A stretch of DNA of 64,000 nucleotides. It comes from Rhizobium nepotum 39/7 (GTDB taxonomy: Bacteria; Pseudomonadota; Alphaproteobacteria; Rhizobiales; Rhizobiaceae). The stretch is taken from the NCBI RefSeq assembly GCF_000949865.1, contig NZ_JWJH01000005.1:124001-188000 (forward strand), read 5' to 3'. Positions 1-9,321 of this stretch are shown here, piece after piece. Under the pieces are notes generated by a model, which had not been told where the DNA came from, searched no databases, and worked only from the letters and a program-made list of their open reading frames with translations. Position numbers and translations under genes: made by a program. How positions within the stretch are numbered: the stretch's first letter is position 1; every line of letters begins with the position of its first letter.

Positions 1-52
1 TGCCGCGGCTGTCGAGAATTTCGCGCGCGATGATATCGGTAATGGCAGTCAT
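1..52 (-). CDS. eno: Enolase, N-terminal fragment (cut by window edge)
   Basis: Only the first 17 codons are present; the rest lies left of the window. They read MTAITDIIAREILDSRG, the conserved amino terminus of enolase, which converts 2-phosphoglycerate to phosphoenolpyruvate in glycolysis. A purine-rich GGGAGAGACC lies directly before the ATG and can serve as ribosome binding site. It lies downstream of kdsA on the same strand, with about 150 bases between them. The identification rests on a short but very characteristic peptide. Confidence 0.88.
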   Translation of the reverse strand, partial: MTAITDIIAREILDSRG

Positions 53-199
53 GGTCTCTCCCTTGGGAATGGAACAGATATTTTCCGTCGCCTGTCTTAG
101 ACGATGGCGAAGAAATTACAATGACAGCGGACGGTAGAAACGAAGCGCCCGCCATTAAAATCGATTGGAACAAACGGCGCCCGTATGGCCGCCTGCCGC

Positions 200-1048
200 T
201 CAGGATTTCGCGATGGCGTCGAAAGCCAGAAGCTTCTCGAGCAGTTTCGGCATGTCCTTCAGGTGAACCATGTTGGGGCCGTCTGACGGCGCATTGTCCG
301 GGTCCTCATGGGTCTCGATGAAGAGACCGGCCACGCCGACGGCCACCGCCGCGCGCGCCAAAGTCTCGACGAATTCGCGCTGTCCGCCCGTGGAACCGCC
401 CTGCCCGCCCGGCTGCTGCACCGAATGGGTGGCGTCGAACACGACCGGTGCGCCAAGCGAGGCCATGATCGGCAGGGAACGCATATCCGAGACCAGCGTG
501 TTGTAACCGAAGGACGCACCACGCTCGCACAGCATCACATTCGGATTGCCGCTCTCATTGAGCTTGGAAAGCACGTTCTTCATGTCCCAGGGGGCCAGAA
601 ACTGGCCCTTCTTGACGTTGACGACACGGCCCGTTTTGGCGGCTGCGACGAGAAGGTCCGTCTGGCGGCTGAGGAACGCCGGAATCTGCAAGACATCCAC
701 GACTTCGGAGATGATCGCACATTGCTCCTCGGTGTGAATGTCGGTCAGGACCGGAAAACCGAACTCCTTCTTGAGATCGGCGAAAACCTGCATCGCATTC
801 TCAAGGCCGATGCCGCGCTTGCCGGAAAGCGAGGTGCGGTTGGCCTTGTCGAAGGAGGACTTGTAGACGAGGCCTATCCCAAGGTTGTCGCAAAGCTCCT
901 TCAGGACGCCAGCGATCATGAAGGCATGCTCGCGGCTTTCCATCTGGCAGGGACCGGCGATCAGCGAAAAACGCTCGGTATTGGAAAAGGAAACCTTGGC
1001 CGTGCCGTCTCCGGCAGTGACTTTGAGATTGTTCGTAACGCTCATCAT
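200..1048 (-). CDS. kdsA: 3-deoxy-8-phosphooctulonate synthase (KDO-8-P synthase)
   Basis: This 282-residue protein condenses phosphoenolpyruvate with arabinose 5-phosphate to make KDO-8-phosphate, the precursor of the inner-core sugar of lipopolysaccharide. The TIM-barrel family motifs are clear: AGPCQMES near residue 31, KSSFDKANR, and [10 protein letters not shown] near 148. The cysteine in AGPC sits where E. coli KdsA has asparagine, which by family knowledge points to the metal-dependent class of the enzyme. The start codon overlaps the stop of the upstream VOC gene by four bases (ATGA), so the two are probably translationally coupled. Two adjacent ATG codons make the exact start uncertain by one residue. 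Confidence 0.96.
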   Translation of the reverse strand: MMSVTNNLKVTAGDGTAKVSFSNTERFSLIAGPCQMESREHAFMIAGVLKELCDNLGIGLVYKSSFDKANRTSLSGKRGIGLENAMQVFADLKKEFGFPVLTDIHTEEQCAIISEVVDVLQIPAFLSRQTDLLVAAAKTGRVVNVKKGQFLAPWDMKNVLSKLNESGNPNVMLCERGASFGYNTLVSDMRSLPIMASLGAPVVFDATHSVQQPGGQGGSTGGQREFVETLARAAVAVGVAGLFIETHEDPDNAPSDGPNMVHLKDMPKLLEKLLAFDAIAKS

Positions 1049-1914
1049 TTTTCCTCGAAGGCGAATGCGACGCCCTGACCAGGCGCGGCAGGCACCACAA
1101 GACCGGCGCCCGCTTTTCCGTAGGACACGCCATTAGCAGCAAGCACCGCCTCTGTCACGGCAAGATCGTGCGACGAAAAGACGACGCCAGCACCGCGCAA
1201 TCCCTCAGAGCCAACCTTCAACTCCGGCTCAAAATCCGCCTTTTCGGTCAGTCTGATCCGTGCATTGCCGGTTTCGGATATGATGTCTCCATCCGCAGAC
1301 ACCCTGCCCTCACAGCCGAACACCGTTTCGATCAGGTGCATCGGGCCGGGTTTTCGACCGAACGCCAGGACAATCTCGGACAGACCGTAAACCCCGTTGG
1401 CATGGCGCTCGAGCATCGAGCGGTCGCCCGGAAGGGCCTTCAGGCGCTGGCAGCTGAACAAAAAGAAATCCGAAGCAACATCCTGCCCTGCAAAGGCCAG
1501 CCGGAAGGCGGCCTCGCCTTGCGAACCGTCAGGCATTTGGACCGGACGCGAAAATTCGAAGACCTCACCTGCCGATACGCCGGCCGCCAAAAACCTGTCA
1601 TGGTCGGCAAGGGCATCTTCTGTCTTGGCGACAAGAGCCGAAAAACCTTCCCTACCATCCCGCTGACGGAAAGCACGATCCCTGCCGGTGAACACATCTC
1701 CGTTGTCTGCCGAGGCATTATACTTAGCCGGGTTAGCAATGGCGAGTGGCTCCAGATAGGTGCCGTCGGCGAAAAAAACACAGCTGTTCCGGGTCCCAAA
1801 GGGATGCAGAGCCTCCGGGGCGACCGTAAATCCCAGGTTTGAGAGGCGCTTGGCGGCAACGCCAATGTCCGCTACGGGCAGAACGAGATGATCGACGCAA
1901 TAGGGTTTCATCAT
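1045..1914 (-). CDS. VOC-family (glyoxalase-like) protein
   Basis: This 289-residue protein resembles the glyoxalase-like VOC proteins (PF13468 type): an N-terminal metal-binding-like half starting [13 protein letters not shown] and a second, degenerate module. The substrate is unknown. The reading frame stays open upstream as far as 2250, but the natural start is the paired ATG at 1909-1914, because further extension would cross the lexA promoter and overlap lexA itself. It is divergent from lexA and overlaps kdsA by four bases, so it heads a kdsA-containing operon. A LexA box in the shared upstream region raises the possibility of SOS influence. Confidence 0.8.
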   Translation of the reverse strand: MMKPYCVDHLVLPVADIGVAAKRLSNLGFTVAPEALHPFGTRNSCVFFADGTYLEPLAIANPAKYNASADNGDVFTGRDRAFRQRDGREGFSALVAKTEDALADHDRFLAAGVSAGEVFEFSRPVQMPDGSQGEAAFRLAFAGQDVASDFFLFSCQRLKALPGDRSMLERHANGVYGLSEIVLAFGRKPGPMHLIETVFGCEGRVSADGDIISETGNARIRLTEKADFEPELKVGSEGLRGAGVVFSSHDLAVTEAVLAANGVSYGKAGAGLVVPAAPGQGVAFAFEEK

Positions 1915-2046
1915 GACTTGTTTCCTGCTGGCGTTGCGGCAAGGCCATGCCGAAACGGTTCGGCGCGAAGAAAAGCACAAATGCGGACGATGAGGCAAAT
2001 CATCAAGACAACAGATAGCAGCTTCACGAAATTTTAGGGGATTGCG

Positions 2047-2061
2047 GAACACATATGGAAC
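2047..2061. promoter_or_regulatory. LexA (SOS) box, perfect direct repeat
   Basis: GAAC-N7-GAAC on the plus strand reads GTTC-N7-GTTC on the other strand, an exact match to the established alphaproteobacterial LexA operator. It lies about 65 bases before the lexA start, the expected place for autorepression, and also inside the region upstream of the divergent VOC gene. Confidence 0.8.
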
Positions 2062-2072
2062 ATATAGTGTCC

Positions 2073-2087
2073 GTTCTGTATTTGTTT
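2073..2087 (+). promoter_or_regulatory. Second, imperfect LexA-like box
   Basis: GTTC-N7-GTTT, one mismatch from the GTTC-N7-GTTC operator, 12 bases after the perfect box and about 38 bases before lexA. It could be a second operator for cooperative autoregulation. The single mismatch and the short motif leave room for chance. Confidence 0.4.
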
Positions 2088-2124
2088 CGCAACTTCCACG
2101 ACGATTCCAAAGGGTGTTTTCCTC

Positions 2125-2847
2125 ATGCTCACGCGCAAACAGCAGGAATTGCTTCTCTTCATTCATGAACGAATGAAAGAGTCCGGCGTGCCGCCCTCCT
2201 TCGATGAAATGAAGGACGCACTCGATCTTGCTTCGAAATCCGGCATCCACCGGCTGATTACCGCCCTCGAAGAGCGCGGCTTCATTCGTCGGCTACCGAA
2301 TAGGGCGCGGGCGCTGGAAGTCATCAAGCTGCCTGAGGCCTATACGCCGGGTGGAAGGCCGCAGCGGGGCTTTTCGCCGAGCGTTATCGAGGGCAGTCTC
2401 GGCAAGCCCAAGGCACCGGAACCGGCCCCTGCCACCAAGGCGGCGGCCAACGATCTCGTCGGAGCCGTCAGCGTGCCCGTGATGGGACGCATCGCCGCCG
2501 GCGTGCCGATTTCCGCCATCCAGAACAACACCCACGATGTGGCCGTACCTGTAGACATGCTGGGCACGGGTGAACATTACGCGCTTGAGGTCAAGGGCGA
2601 TTCGATGATCGAGGCCGGCATTTTCGACGGCGATACCGTCATAATCCGCAATGGCAACACCGCCAATCCGGGTGACATCGTTGTGGCTCTGGTGGATGAC
2701 GAGGAAGCGACGCTGAAGCGTTTCCGCCGCAAGGGAGCCTCCATTGCGCTGGAGGCGGCAAACCCCGCCTATGAGACCCGTATCTTTGGACCGGATCGGG
2801 TGAAAATCCAGGGCAAGTTGGTCGGGCTCATCCGCCGTTACCATTGA
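2125..2847 (+). CDS. lexA: SOS repressor LexA
   Basis: This 240-residue protein represses DNA-damage genes and inactivates itself by RecA-stimulated cleavage. An N-terminal winged helix-turn-helix (about residues 1-65, starting [16 protein letters not shown]) is followed by a proline/alanine-rich linker and a C-terminal S24 peptidase domain. The scissile bond is A125-G126 (GRIAAGVP). The catalytic serine is S160 in GDSMIEAG and the lysine is K198 in ATLKRF. The length, slightly above that of E. coli LexA, is usual for rhizobia. Operator-like sequences upstream indicate autoregulation, and a hairpin terminator follows directly. Confidence 0.98.
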   Translation: MLTRKQQELLLFIHERMKESGVPPSFDEMKDALDLASKSGIHRLITALEERGFIRRLPNRARALEVIKLPEAYTPGGRPQRGFSPSVIEGSLGKPKAPEPAPATKAAANDLVGAVSVPVMGRIAAGVPISAIQNNTHDVAVPVDMLGTGEHYALEVKGDSMIEAGIFDGDTVIIRNGNTANPGDIVVALVDDEEATLKRFRRKGASIALEAANPAYETRIFGPDRVKIQGKLVGLIRRYH

Positions 2848-2854
2848 TCCGATG

Positions 2855-2877
2855 AAACCGGACGCGCTCCGGTTTTC
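2855..2877 (+). terminator. lexA terminator
   Basis: An inverted repeat, AACCGGA and TCCGGTT around a short CGCGC loop and followed by TTTT, starts about ten bases after the lexA stop codon. Confidence 0.7.
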
Positions 2878-3300
2878 AACAGGCGTCATCTAGAGGGTGG
2901 CGTCTGTCTGAAAGGGTGAGTTGTTCTAGAGCACGGGCGTGATCCAGAGATAAACGAGTTGTTGTCCAACACCCGCCGCATCGGCGCCTGACGCCTTTTG
3001 GAAATTGGTTCCACCTTTGATACCGATGTTTCTGTTTTACTGTGGGGCAGCGGCGTATATGCCGTTGGCTGCAATCATCGCGGGGGAACCTCCGCAAGAC
3101 CCCGGACAAAATGTGAATTTACGTCATCGCACCGCGCGGTGATATTTCGTCGTCTCCGAGTGGTGATTTAGCGAGGCGCTGCCACACGTGCCCTCACCTT
3201 ACGATCCATCAATGCAGCTTATGGGAGCCATGGATTATTTTCGATATTCCATGGACTGCCGGCAGGTATAGAAATGCGCCTCATATCCGGGAGATACGCC
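2878..3300. other. Long intergenic region between lexA and the GST gene
   Basis: No convincing gene is visible in about 420 bases. It contains a stem-loop at about 3047-3072 (CAGC and GGC arms paired across TATAT with GCC and GCTG) and, just before the GST start, an inverted repeat with CCATGGA at 3228-3234 and TCCATGG at 3248-3254. A small RNA or long leader is possible, but nothing in the sequence identifies one. Confidence 0.4.
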
Positions 3301-3978
3301 ATGTACGATCTTTATATTGCCAACAAGAACTATTCCTCATGGTCGCTGCGGCCGTGGGTGTTGATGCGCACGCTCGGTATCGCCTTCGATGAAAAGCTCG
3401 TTCCATTCGGCGAAGGCGTCGCCTTCACCACGTTTTCGCCAACCGGCAAGGTGCCCTGCCTGATCGATGAGGGTGTGACGGTGTGGGAATCGCTTTCGAT
3501 CGCCGAATATCTTGCCGAAAGACATCAGGGTGTCTGGGCAAGCGACAAACAGGCAAGGGCATGGTCGCGTTCGGCGGCCAGCGAAATGCATGCGGGCTTT
3601 TTCTCGCTGCGCAATCTCTATCCCATGTCGGTCGGCATAAGGATAAAGCCGAAGGGTGCCGATGCAGGGCTTGCGGCGGATATAAAGCGCATCGATGCGC
3701 TGTGGAGCGAAGGTCTTTCAAAATTCGGCGGGCCGTATCTTGCCGGTCAGAAATTCACCGCGGTTGACGCCTTCTTCTGCCCGGTCGCATTTCGTTTCCA
3801 GACCTATGGCGCGGATCTTTCGCCTGCGGCGAAAACCTATTGCGACCGGCTGCTCGCCCTGCCCGCCATGCAGGAATGGTATGAGGCGGGTTTGAAGGAG
3901 ATCTGGCGCGATGTGGCACATGAACAGGAAATCGGAGCGACCGGCGAGGTGACCGCCGATCTGCGCGTCAAGGTTTGA
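3301..3978 (+). CDS. Glutathione S-transferase family protein
   Basis: This 225-residue protein has the thioredoxin-like GST N-terminal domain (YIANKNYSSWSLRPW near residue 5, with a probable catalytic serine; GKVPCLID near 48; the glutathione-binding WESLSIAEYLAE near 59) and an all-helical C-terminal domain. Members conjugate or reduce electrophiles with glutathione, but the substrate cannot be read from sequence. I chose the ATG at 3301 (MYDLYIANKN) over an in-frame ATG nine codons upstream because the GST fold begins here. It faces the convergent comEC-like gene 18 bases downstream. Confidence 0.9.
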   Translation: MYDLYIANKNYSSWSLRPWVLMRTLGIAFDEKLVPFGEGVAFTTFSPTGKVPCLIDEGVTVWESLSIAEYLAERHQGVWASDKQARAWSRSAASEMHAGFFSLRNLYPMSVGIRIKPKGADAGLAADIKRIDALWSEGLSKFGGPYLAGQKFTAVDAFFCPVAFRFQTYGADLSPAAKTYCDRLLALPAMQEWYEAGLKEIWRDVAHEQEIGATGEVTADLRVKV

Positions 3979-3996
3979 TTGTCCGCGCTGGCGGGG

Positions 3997-6615
3997 TCAT
4001 TGCGACGCCGCCAGCAGCCGGATGACGGGTTGCGGCAGATCGCGGTCGAAACGGCCACTTTTCCAGTCGTAATAACGATGTCGGCTCCAGGGCCGGTCCG
4101 TTCCGGCGATTGCGGCGCGCAGCCGACCAACCACTTCTGCCTGCGCCTTGTCCGCGAAGTCTATTTCTACCGAACCGAGACGCCGCAAAATATCGCGGCT
4201 GAGCAAAAGTGCGCCCGAGCGGCACTGTGAAAAAGAGGTTCTGCGGGAAACGACGACAATATCGGCGATATCGCATGCTTTTCCGGCGAAACGGCCGTCT
4301 TCCAGAACGATGATCCACTCGCCGCTTGCCGCGCTTGCCGCACACCACATGTCTTTCCTGCAGGTGAAGACGCCGACTTCGGCATCTTTGAGAGCCGCCG
4401 TCATCTCCCGCGCCACCGCCGCCATGTCCTCAGGCGACAGTTTCGATTTCGAGCCAATAGTATTTACCCTGCCCTCCCCGCTGACAAAGACCGGCGGCAC
4501 GGCTTTTTCCGGCAGCAACAGCGCCCGTTGCCATTGGCCGAAAACAAAGCCCGGCGGGCGAGCTTTTGTGGTGAAGATCTTGCCGTTTTCAACCATTGCC
4601 ACCAACTCGCCGTCCTCGTGGATCAACAGATCAGGTAAATCGCGATAGGCCGTGACCACCGACAGCCCGAAGGCGAAAAGCAGAACCGGAACGCCAAGCA
4701 GCGCAAGCCGGCTGCGCAGCAATGTCATGAGCGGTAAACCCACCGAGGCGACACCAAGGAACCAGCCATGCGGACGCCCCGTCGCCGCGCTGCCGCCCCA
4801 CGACCCCACCTCGTTTGCAACCTCGATAACGAGAGCCATGCCAAAGCCCATGATCTTCAGGAACGGCGCATCGAGCCCGAACGGCATCAGCAGCATGGCG
4901 AGGAGGCCGAAGGGCATGACGATCAGCGACATCAGCGGCATCGCGGCCAGATTGGCGAAAAGTCCATAGGTGGTGACACGATGAAAATGTTCGGCCGAAT
5001 AGATCGCCGTCGAAAGGCCGCCGATAAGCGACGTCGTGACAACGCTGCCGATGACCGCGCCCACCGTTTCCGCCACCTTCATCCATACGGGCTTGCGCCC
5101 GATGAACAGCCGCTCCCGGTCAATGCGCCAGCGGCTCCAGAAGGCATAGGCCGAAACGAGCGCTATGGTGGCGGCGAAAGACATCTGGAAACTAGGCCCC
5201 ATGATTTCCGAGGGCGAAAAGATAAGAATGACCAGTGCGGAAATGGCAACATTTCTGAGGCTGAGCGAGGGTTGATCGAAAAGAACCGCGATCAGCATCA
5301 CCGACATCATCAGCCAGGCGCGTTCGGCGGAAACGGCGAAACCGGAAATGAGATAATAAGCGAGCGTCATCAGCAGCGCCGCGAAAGCCGCGATCTTCTT
5401 GACCGGCCAGCGCTGCGCAAAGGCCGGGAACAGGCTGAAGGCCAATCTCAGGCCAACGAAGAATATGCCGGATGCCAGCGCCATGTTGAGCCCCGAAATG
5501 GCGACGATATGCGCCAGACCGGAGAGCCGCAACGCCTCCATCGTCTGGGCCGAGATGGCCTGTCTCTCATCGGTGACGATGGAGGCGGCAAAGGCCCCGG
5601 CGTCTCCGCCGATGGTGTTGCGAATACGCTCGGCAATCGCGCTACGCAGGCCATAAAGACGCGTATCGACCCATTCCAGCCAACCCTTTTCAGCCGCAAT
5701 ATTACCCACGGGTGATGCAAGCGTCTGCGGCGGCTTATAGAAATACCCGGTCGCGCCTATGCCTCTGAAATAGGAGGTGAAGGCGAAGTCGTTGAGTTCC
5801 GGCAAGGCCGGGCCGGATGGCGGTGAAAGGCGCGCCTTGCCGCGAAGAGTGGCGCCGAGCGCCACCGGCTCGCCGCCGCGCGCAAGCACCGAAATCCTCT
5901 GCGGCGGACGCGACAATGTCGGCCCTTCCGTGGCGGTCAGTTGGACCACATACCGCCAGTAGCCGCGTGCATCGACTTCCCGACGCGCCACCGTGCCGGT
6001 GATGGTGGTGGTGACGGGGGTATCCAGCAACACGGTTCCCGCCCGCCGGGTTTCGAAATCGGCCAGAAGCATGCCGAGCAAAAGAAAAGCGCAGAGGCCG
6101 CAGGCCGCCGCCGCAAAGCCGGCGCTATATCTCACAAGCAGCGCCAGACCTGCGACAAGCAGAAATACCACCGACAGAATAAACGAAGAAGGCGCGGCAT
6201 CGAGAGAAAACCACAGGATCGCGCCGCAGCCGATAAAGACGGGGATGAAAAGAAAATCGTGACCGAATGCCCGTTCCTCGGCCAGGCAGGCGGCAATTTT
6301 TTCTGCGGCTGTATTTTTAAGGTTCCACCCGGGAACAAGGGCGGGCGTATCATATGTCGCGGCATCGCTGCTTCGGTGAAGAGGAAACAGAATATCCCGC
6401 GTGCCGGGCAAGCCGCCCTGCAACGTTTCGGCATATCCGAAATGCTGTTTTTCCCCTTGACCCAGCAATTTGCGCCGCCCCCTGCCGCACCGGAAACAGG
6501 TTTGCAGGCCGGCGTTAGGGATTGCAATCCTTTCCTTTAACGGTGCGTTGACCGTGATCGAATTGCGACCGCCGGGAAAGCCAAAAGCGACAGGTTTGCG
6601 TTTGCCGCAATGCAC
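3997..6615 (-). CDS. comEC: ComEC/Rec2 family membrane protein
   Basis: A large multi-spanning inner-membrane protein of up to 872 residues with an N-terminal DUF4131 region, a central Competence domain (motif LSGLAHIVAISGLNMALASG) with many membrane helices, and a C-terminal soluble domain that is short and lacks an obvious metallo-beta-lactamase HxHxDH motif. In competent bacteria ComEC carries single-stranded DNA across the inner membrane; in rhizobia the family is conserved although natural competence is not generally known. The start is uncertain: the longest frame begins with GTG at 6615 and its first hundred or so residues look unlike the family, so the true start may lie closer to the first membrane helix. 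Confidence 0.85.
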   Translation of the reverse strand: MHCGKRKPVAFGFPGGRNSITVNAPLKERIAIPNAGLQTCFRCGRGRRKLLGQGEKQHFGYAETLQGGLPGTRDILFPLHRSSDAATYDTPALVPGWNLKNTAAEKIAACLAEERAFGHDFLFIPVFIGCGAILWFSLDAAPSSFILSVVFLLVAGLALLVRYSAGFAAAACGLCAFLLLGMLLADFETRRAGTVLLDTPVTTTITGTVARREVDARGYWRYVVQLTATEGPTLSRPPQRISVLARGGEPVALGATLRGKARLSPPSGPALPELNDFAFTSYFRGIGATGYFYKPPQTLASPVGNIAAEKGWLEWVDTRLYGLRSAIAERIRNTIGGDAGAFAASIVTDERQAISAQTMEALRLSGLAHIVAISGLNMALASGIFFVGLRLAFSLFPAFAQRWPVKKIAAFAALLMTLAYYLISGFAVSAERAWLMMSVMLIAVLFDQPSLSLRNVAISALVILIFSPSEIMGPSFQMSFAATIALVSAYAFWSRWRIDRERLFIGRKPVWMKVAETVGAVIGSVVTTSLIGGLSTAIYSAEHFHRVTTYGLFANLAAMPLMSLIVMPFGLLAMLLMPFGLDAPFLKIMGFGMALVIEVANEVGSWGGSAATGRPHGWFLGVASVGLPLMTLLRSRLALLGVPVLLFAFGLSVVTAYRDLPDLLIHEDGELVAMVENGKIFTTKARPPGFVFGQWQRALLLPEKAVPPVFVSGEGRVNTIGSKSKLSPEDMAAVAREMTAALKDAEVGVFTCRKDMWCAASAASGEWIIVLEDGRFAGKACDIADIVVVSRRTSFSQCRSGALLLSRDILRRLGSVEIDFADKAQAEVVGRLRAAIAGTDRPWSRHRYYDWKSGRFDRDLPQPVIRLLAASQ

Positions 6616-6730
6616 AATTTGACCTTTGGATAGCTTGGCATCTGCGCAAGGATCATATAGCTAATCGGTAGACGCTTAACCGCGGGGCGTGTCTCAACGC
6701 CCCCACCCGCATGTTTTCGGAGGATCAAGT

Positions 6731-8020
6731 ATGACGGAAAAAAGCGCTACAGTGACACTTGGCGAAAAGCAGGTCGAACTCCCGGTCAGGGTAGGCACTA
6801 TCGGACCAAGCGTCGTCGATATCGCCACGCTGTACAAGCACACGGGCTCCTTCACCTACGACCCCGGCTTCACGTCGACGGCCTCCTGCGAATCCAAGAT
6901 CACCTACATCGACGGTGACGAGGGCGTTCTCCTTCATCGCGGCTTCCCCATCGAGCAGCTTGCCGAACAGGGCGACTTCCTGGAAACCTGCTATCTGCTG
7001 CTTTACGGCGAATTGCCGACTGCCGCGCAGAAGAAGGACTTCGACACCCGCGTTACGCGCCACACCATGGTGCACGAGCAGATGAGCCGATTCTTCACCG
7101 GCTACCGTCGCGATGCGCATCCGATGGCCGTCATGTGCGGCACGGTCGGCGCTCTCTCGGCCTTCTACCACGACTCGACCGACATTACCGATCCGCATCA
7201 GCGCATGGTCGCTTCGCTGCGCATGATCGCGAAAATGCCGACGATCGCCGCCATGGCCTACAAGTACCATATCGGCCAGCCGTTCGTTTACCCGAAGAAC
7301 GACCTCGATTACGCCTCCAACTTCCTGCACATGTGCTTTGCCGTGCCTTGCGAAGACTACAAGGTCGATCCGGTTCTGGCCCGCGCCATGGATCGCATCT
7401 TCATCCTGCATGCCGACCATGAGCAGAACGCCTCCACATCCACGGTGCGTCTTGCCGGTTCTTCGGGTGCGAACCCGTTCGCCTGTATCGCGGCTGGCAT
7501 CGCCTGCCTCTGGGGTCCGGCACATGGCGGCGCCAACGAAGCGGCGCTTAACATGCTGAACGAGATCGGCTCGGTCGACCGCATTCCGGAATATATCGCC
7601 CGCGCCAAGGACAAGAACGATCCGTTCCGCCTGATGGGCTTCGGCCACCGCGTGTACAAGAACTACGACCCGCGCGCCAAGATCATGCAGAAGACGATGT
7701 ACGAAGTGCTGGAAGCCACCGGCAACTCCGACGATCCGATCATGCAGGTTGCGCTCGAACTGGAAAAGATCGCCCTTTCCGATCCTTACTTCGTCGAAAA
7801 GAAGCTCTACCCGAACGTCGATTTCTATTCGGGCATCACGCTGAAGGCGCTCGGCTTCCCCACGACCATGTTCACCGTTCTGTTTGCGCTTGCGCGCACG
7901 GTCGGCTGGATCGCACAGTGGAACGAAATGATCGAAGATCCGCAGCAGCGCATCGGCCGTCCGCGCCAGCTCTATACGGGCGCCGGCAAGCGCGACTACG
8001 TTCCGGTTTCCAAGCGTTAA
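6731..8020 (+). CDS. gltA: Citrate synthase (type II)
   Basis: This 429-residue enzyme condenses oxaloacetate with acetyl-CoA, the entry step of the citric acid cycle. The family signature [15 protein letters not shown] holds an active-site histidine, a second histidine lies in the [12 protein letters not shown] segment, and the catalytic aspartate region [10 protein letters not shown] follows. The start [10 protein letters not shown] has a good ribosome site (GGAGGATCAAGT) directly upstream, so I prefer it to an ATG 14 codons earlier. The hexameric, NADH-sensitive type is usual for Gram-negative bacteria of this group. A strong terminator follows the stop codon. Confidence 0.98.
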   Translation: MTEKSATVTLGEKQVELPVRVGTIGPSVVDIATLYKHTGSFTYDPGFTSTASCESKITYIDGDEGVLLHRGFPIEQLAEQGDFLETCYLLLYGELPTAAQKKDFDTRVTRHTMVHEQMSRFFTGYRRDAHPMAVMCGTVGALSAFYHDSTDITDPHQRMVASLRMIAKMPTIAAMAYKYHIGQPFVYPKNDLDYASNFLHMCFAVPCEDYKVDPVLARAMDRIFILHADHEQNASTSTVRLAGSSGANPFACIAAGIACLWGPAHGGANEAALNMLNEIGSVDRIPEYIARAKDKNDPFRLMGFGHRVYKNYDPRAKIMQKTMYEVLEATGNSDDPIMQVALELEKIALSDPYFVEKKLYPNVDFYSGITLKALGFPTTMFTVLFALARTVGWIAQWNEMIEDPQQRIGRPRQLYTGAGKRDYVPVSKR

Positions 8021-8041
8021 GCCGGGAAACCGTCCAATATC

Positions 8042-8078
8042 AAAAAGGCCGGCGGGTTTTCATCCGCCGGCCTTTTTT
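8042..8078. terminator. Bidirectional terminator between gltA and lpxB
   Basis: A long perfect stem (GGCCGGCGG with CCGCCGGCC) carries an A-run on one side and a T-run on the other. It can end gltA transcription and, in the other direction, transcripts from the lpx operon. Confidence 0.9.
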
Positions 8079-8139
8079 GTTGAGTATAGTTCTGGAGAAG
8101 GGAAACGCGGCCGGTACGAAACATACGGGCCGCTATTGT

Positions 8140-9321
8140 TCAGCCCTGCGCCGTGCGGCTGTTCAACACATCGAGAAGAATAAGGGCGCCTGTTTCGCCC
8201 GGAGGCACATCGGTGCGCAGACGCTCCTGCACCAGCGCATAACCGTCCAGCATCGCCCGCCGCTCGGTGGTGTCGGATGACAGCCGCTCGGCCCAGCGCA
8301 GCATCGACCCTGCCCGTACCACCTCGTTAAAATATTCCGGCACGACGACGTAGTCGGCTATCAGGTTCGGAAGCGCGCCCGTCCAGGTTTTCACCCGCTT
8401 GCTCAGCATGGTGAAAATCCAGTCGGTCTTGTAGACCGATATGGTCGGCACGCCGACGAGCGCGAGTTCGAGAATGACGGTGCCGGAAGCGGCAATTGCC
8501 GCATCGGCCTCGGCAAACGCATTCCACTTGAAGGCGGGGTCGATGCCGATTTCGGGCCTGATCTCCTCCGGCCATGTCGCTGCCAGTTCGCGGATGTGGC
8601 TTTGCTGGCGCGGCACGGTGGGCAGCAGAAACCGGGTCGGGCCGTTGCGTTCCACAAAGGCTTTTGCGGCCTCCTGAAACGGCTCCATCAGCCGCGTCGT
8701 TTCGGTGGAGCGCGACCCCGGCAGCAGAAGAATGGTCTTCGGTTCGCCCTTTGCCGGCAGGGACCGCTCGGCCCGTTTTTGCCGCACCGAAAGCACATCG
8801 TGATCGACGCTGAGGCGATGGCCGACAAAGGTTGTCGGCGGGCCGCCGAGACGCCGCATCGCTTCCGGTTCGAAAGGCAACAGGGCGAGAACGTGATCGA
8901 CATAGGACAGCATCGCAGTGGCGCGATATTCCTTCCACGCCCAGACGCTGGGGCAGACATAATTGACGACCGGCAGATGCGGCAATTGTTTGCGGACTTT
9001 TTTCGCGACGCGATGGGTGAAATCCGGGCTGTCGATGATCAGCAGAATATCCGGCTTTGCGGCGACGATTGCCTGCGCGGTCTGGTTGATCCGCGAAATG
9101 AGCTTCGGCAGCCTTTTCAGAACCTGCGTAAACCCCATGATGGAAAGTTCGGAATAATCGAACAGCGAGACCAGCCCCTGCGCCTCCAGCGCCTCGCCAC
9201 CGACGCCCATCAGCTCGATGGAACCCGGATATCGCGCTTTCAGGGACCGGATCAGATCGGCTCCCAGAAGATCACCGGAGACCTCCCCGGCTATGACCGC
9301 CACTTTCAACGTCGCCGTCAT
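8140..9321 (-). CDS. lpxB: Lipid-A-disaccharide synthase
   Basis: This 393-residue GT-B glycosyltransferase (family GT19) joins UDP-2,3-diacylglucosamine and lipid X to form the lipid A disaccharide. The N-terminal VIAGEVSGDLLGADLI and the central VCPSVWAWKEYR are conserved family motifs, and the C-terminal half carries SGTVILELALVG, the nucleotide-sugar side of the fold. It is the last gene of the lpxD-fabZ-lpxA-lpxI-lpxB run. Its start overlaps the lpxI stop by four bases, which suggests coupled translation of consecutive enzymes. Confidence 0.97.
   Translation of the reverse strand: MTATLKVAVIAGEVSGDLLGADLIRSLKARYPGSIELMGVGGEALEAQGLVSLFDYSELSIMGFTQVLKRLPKLISRINQTAQAIVAAKPDILLIIDSPDFTHRVAKKVRKQLPHLPVVNYVCPSVWAWKEYRATAMLSYVDHVLALLPFEPEAMRRLGGPPTTFVGHRLSVDHDVLSVRQKRAERSLPAKGEPKTILLLPGSRSTETTRLMEPFQEAAKAFVERNGPTRFLLPTVPRQQSHIRELAATWPEEIRPEIGIDPAFKWNAFAEADAAIAASGTVILELALVGVPTISVYKTDWIFTMLSKRVKTWTGALPNLIADYVVVPEYFNEVVRAGSMLRWAERLSSDTTERRAMLDGYALVQERLRTDVPPGETGALILLDVLNSRTAQG

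Noticed and set aside
1915-2250. Longer start for the VOC protein.
   Set aside because: It would run across the LexA boxes and into lexA; the ATG pair at 1909-1914 fits the family.
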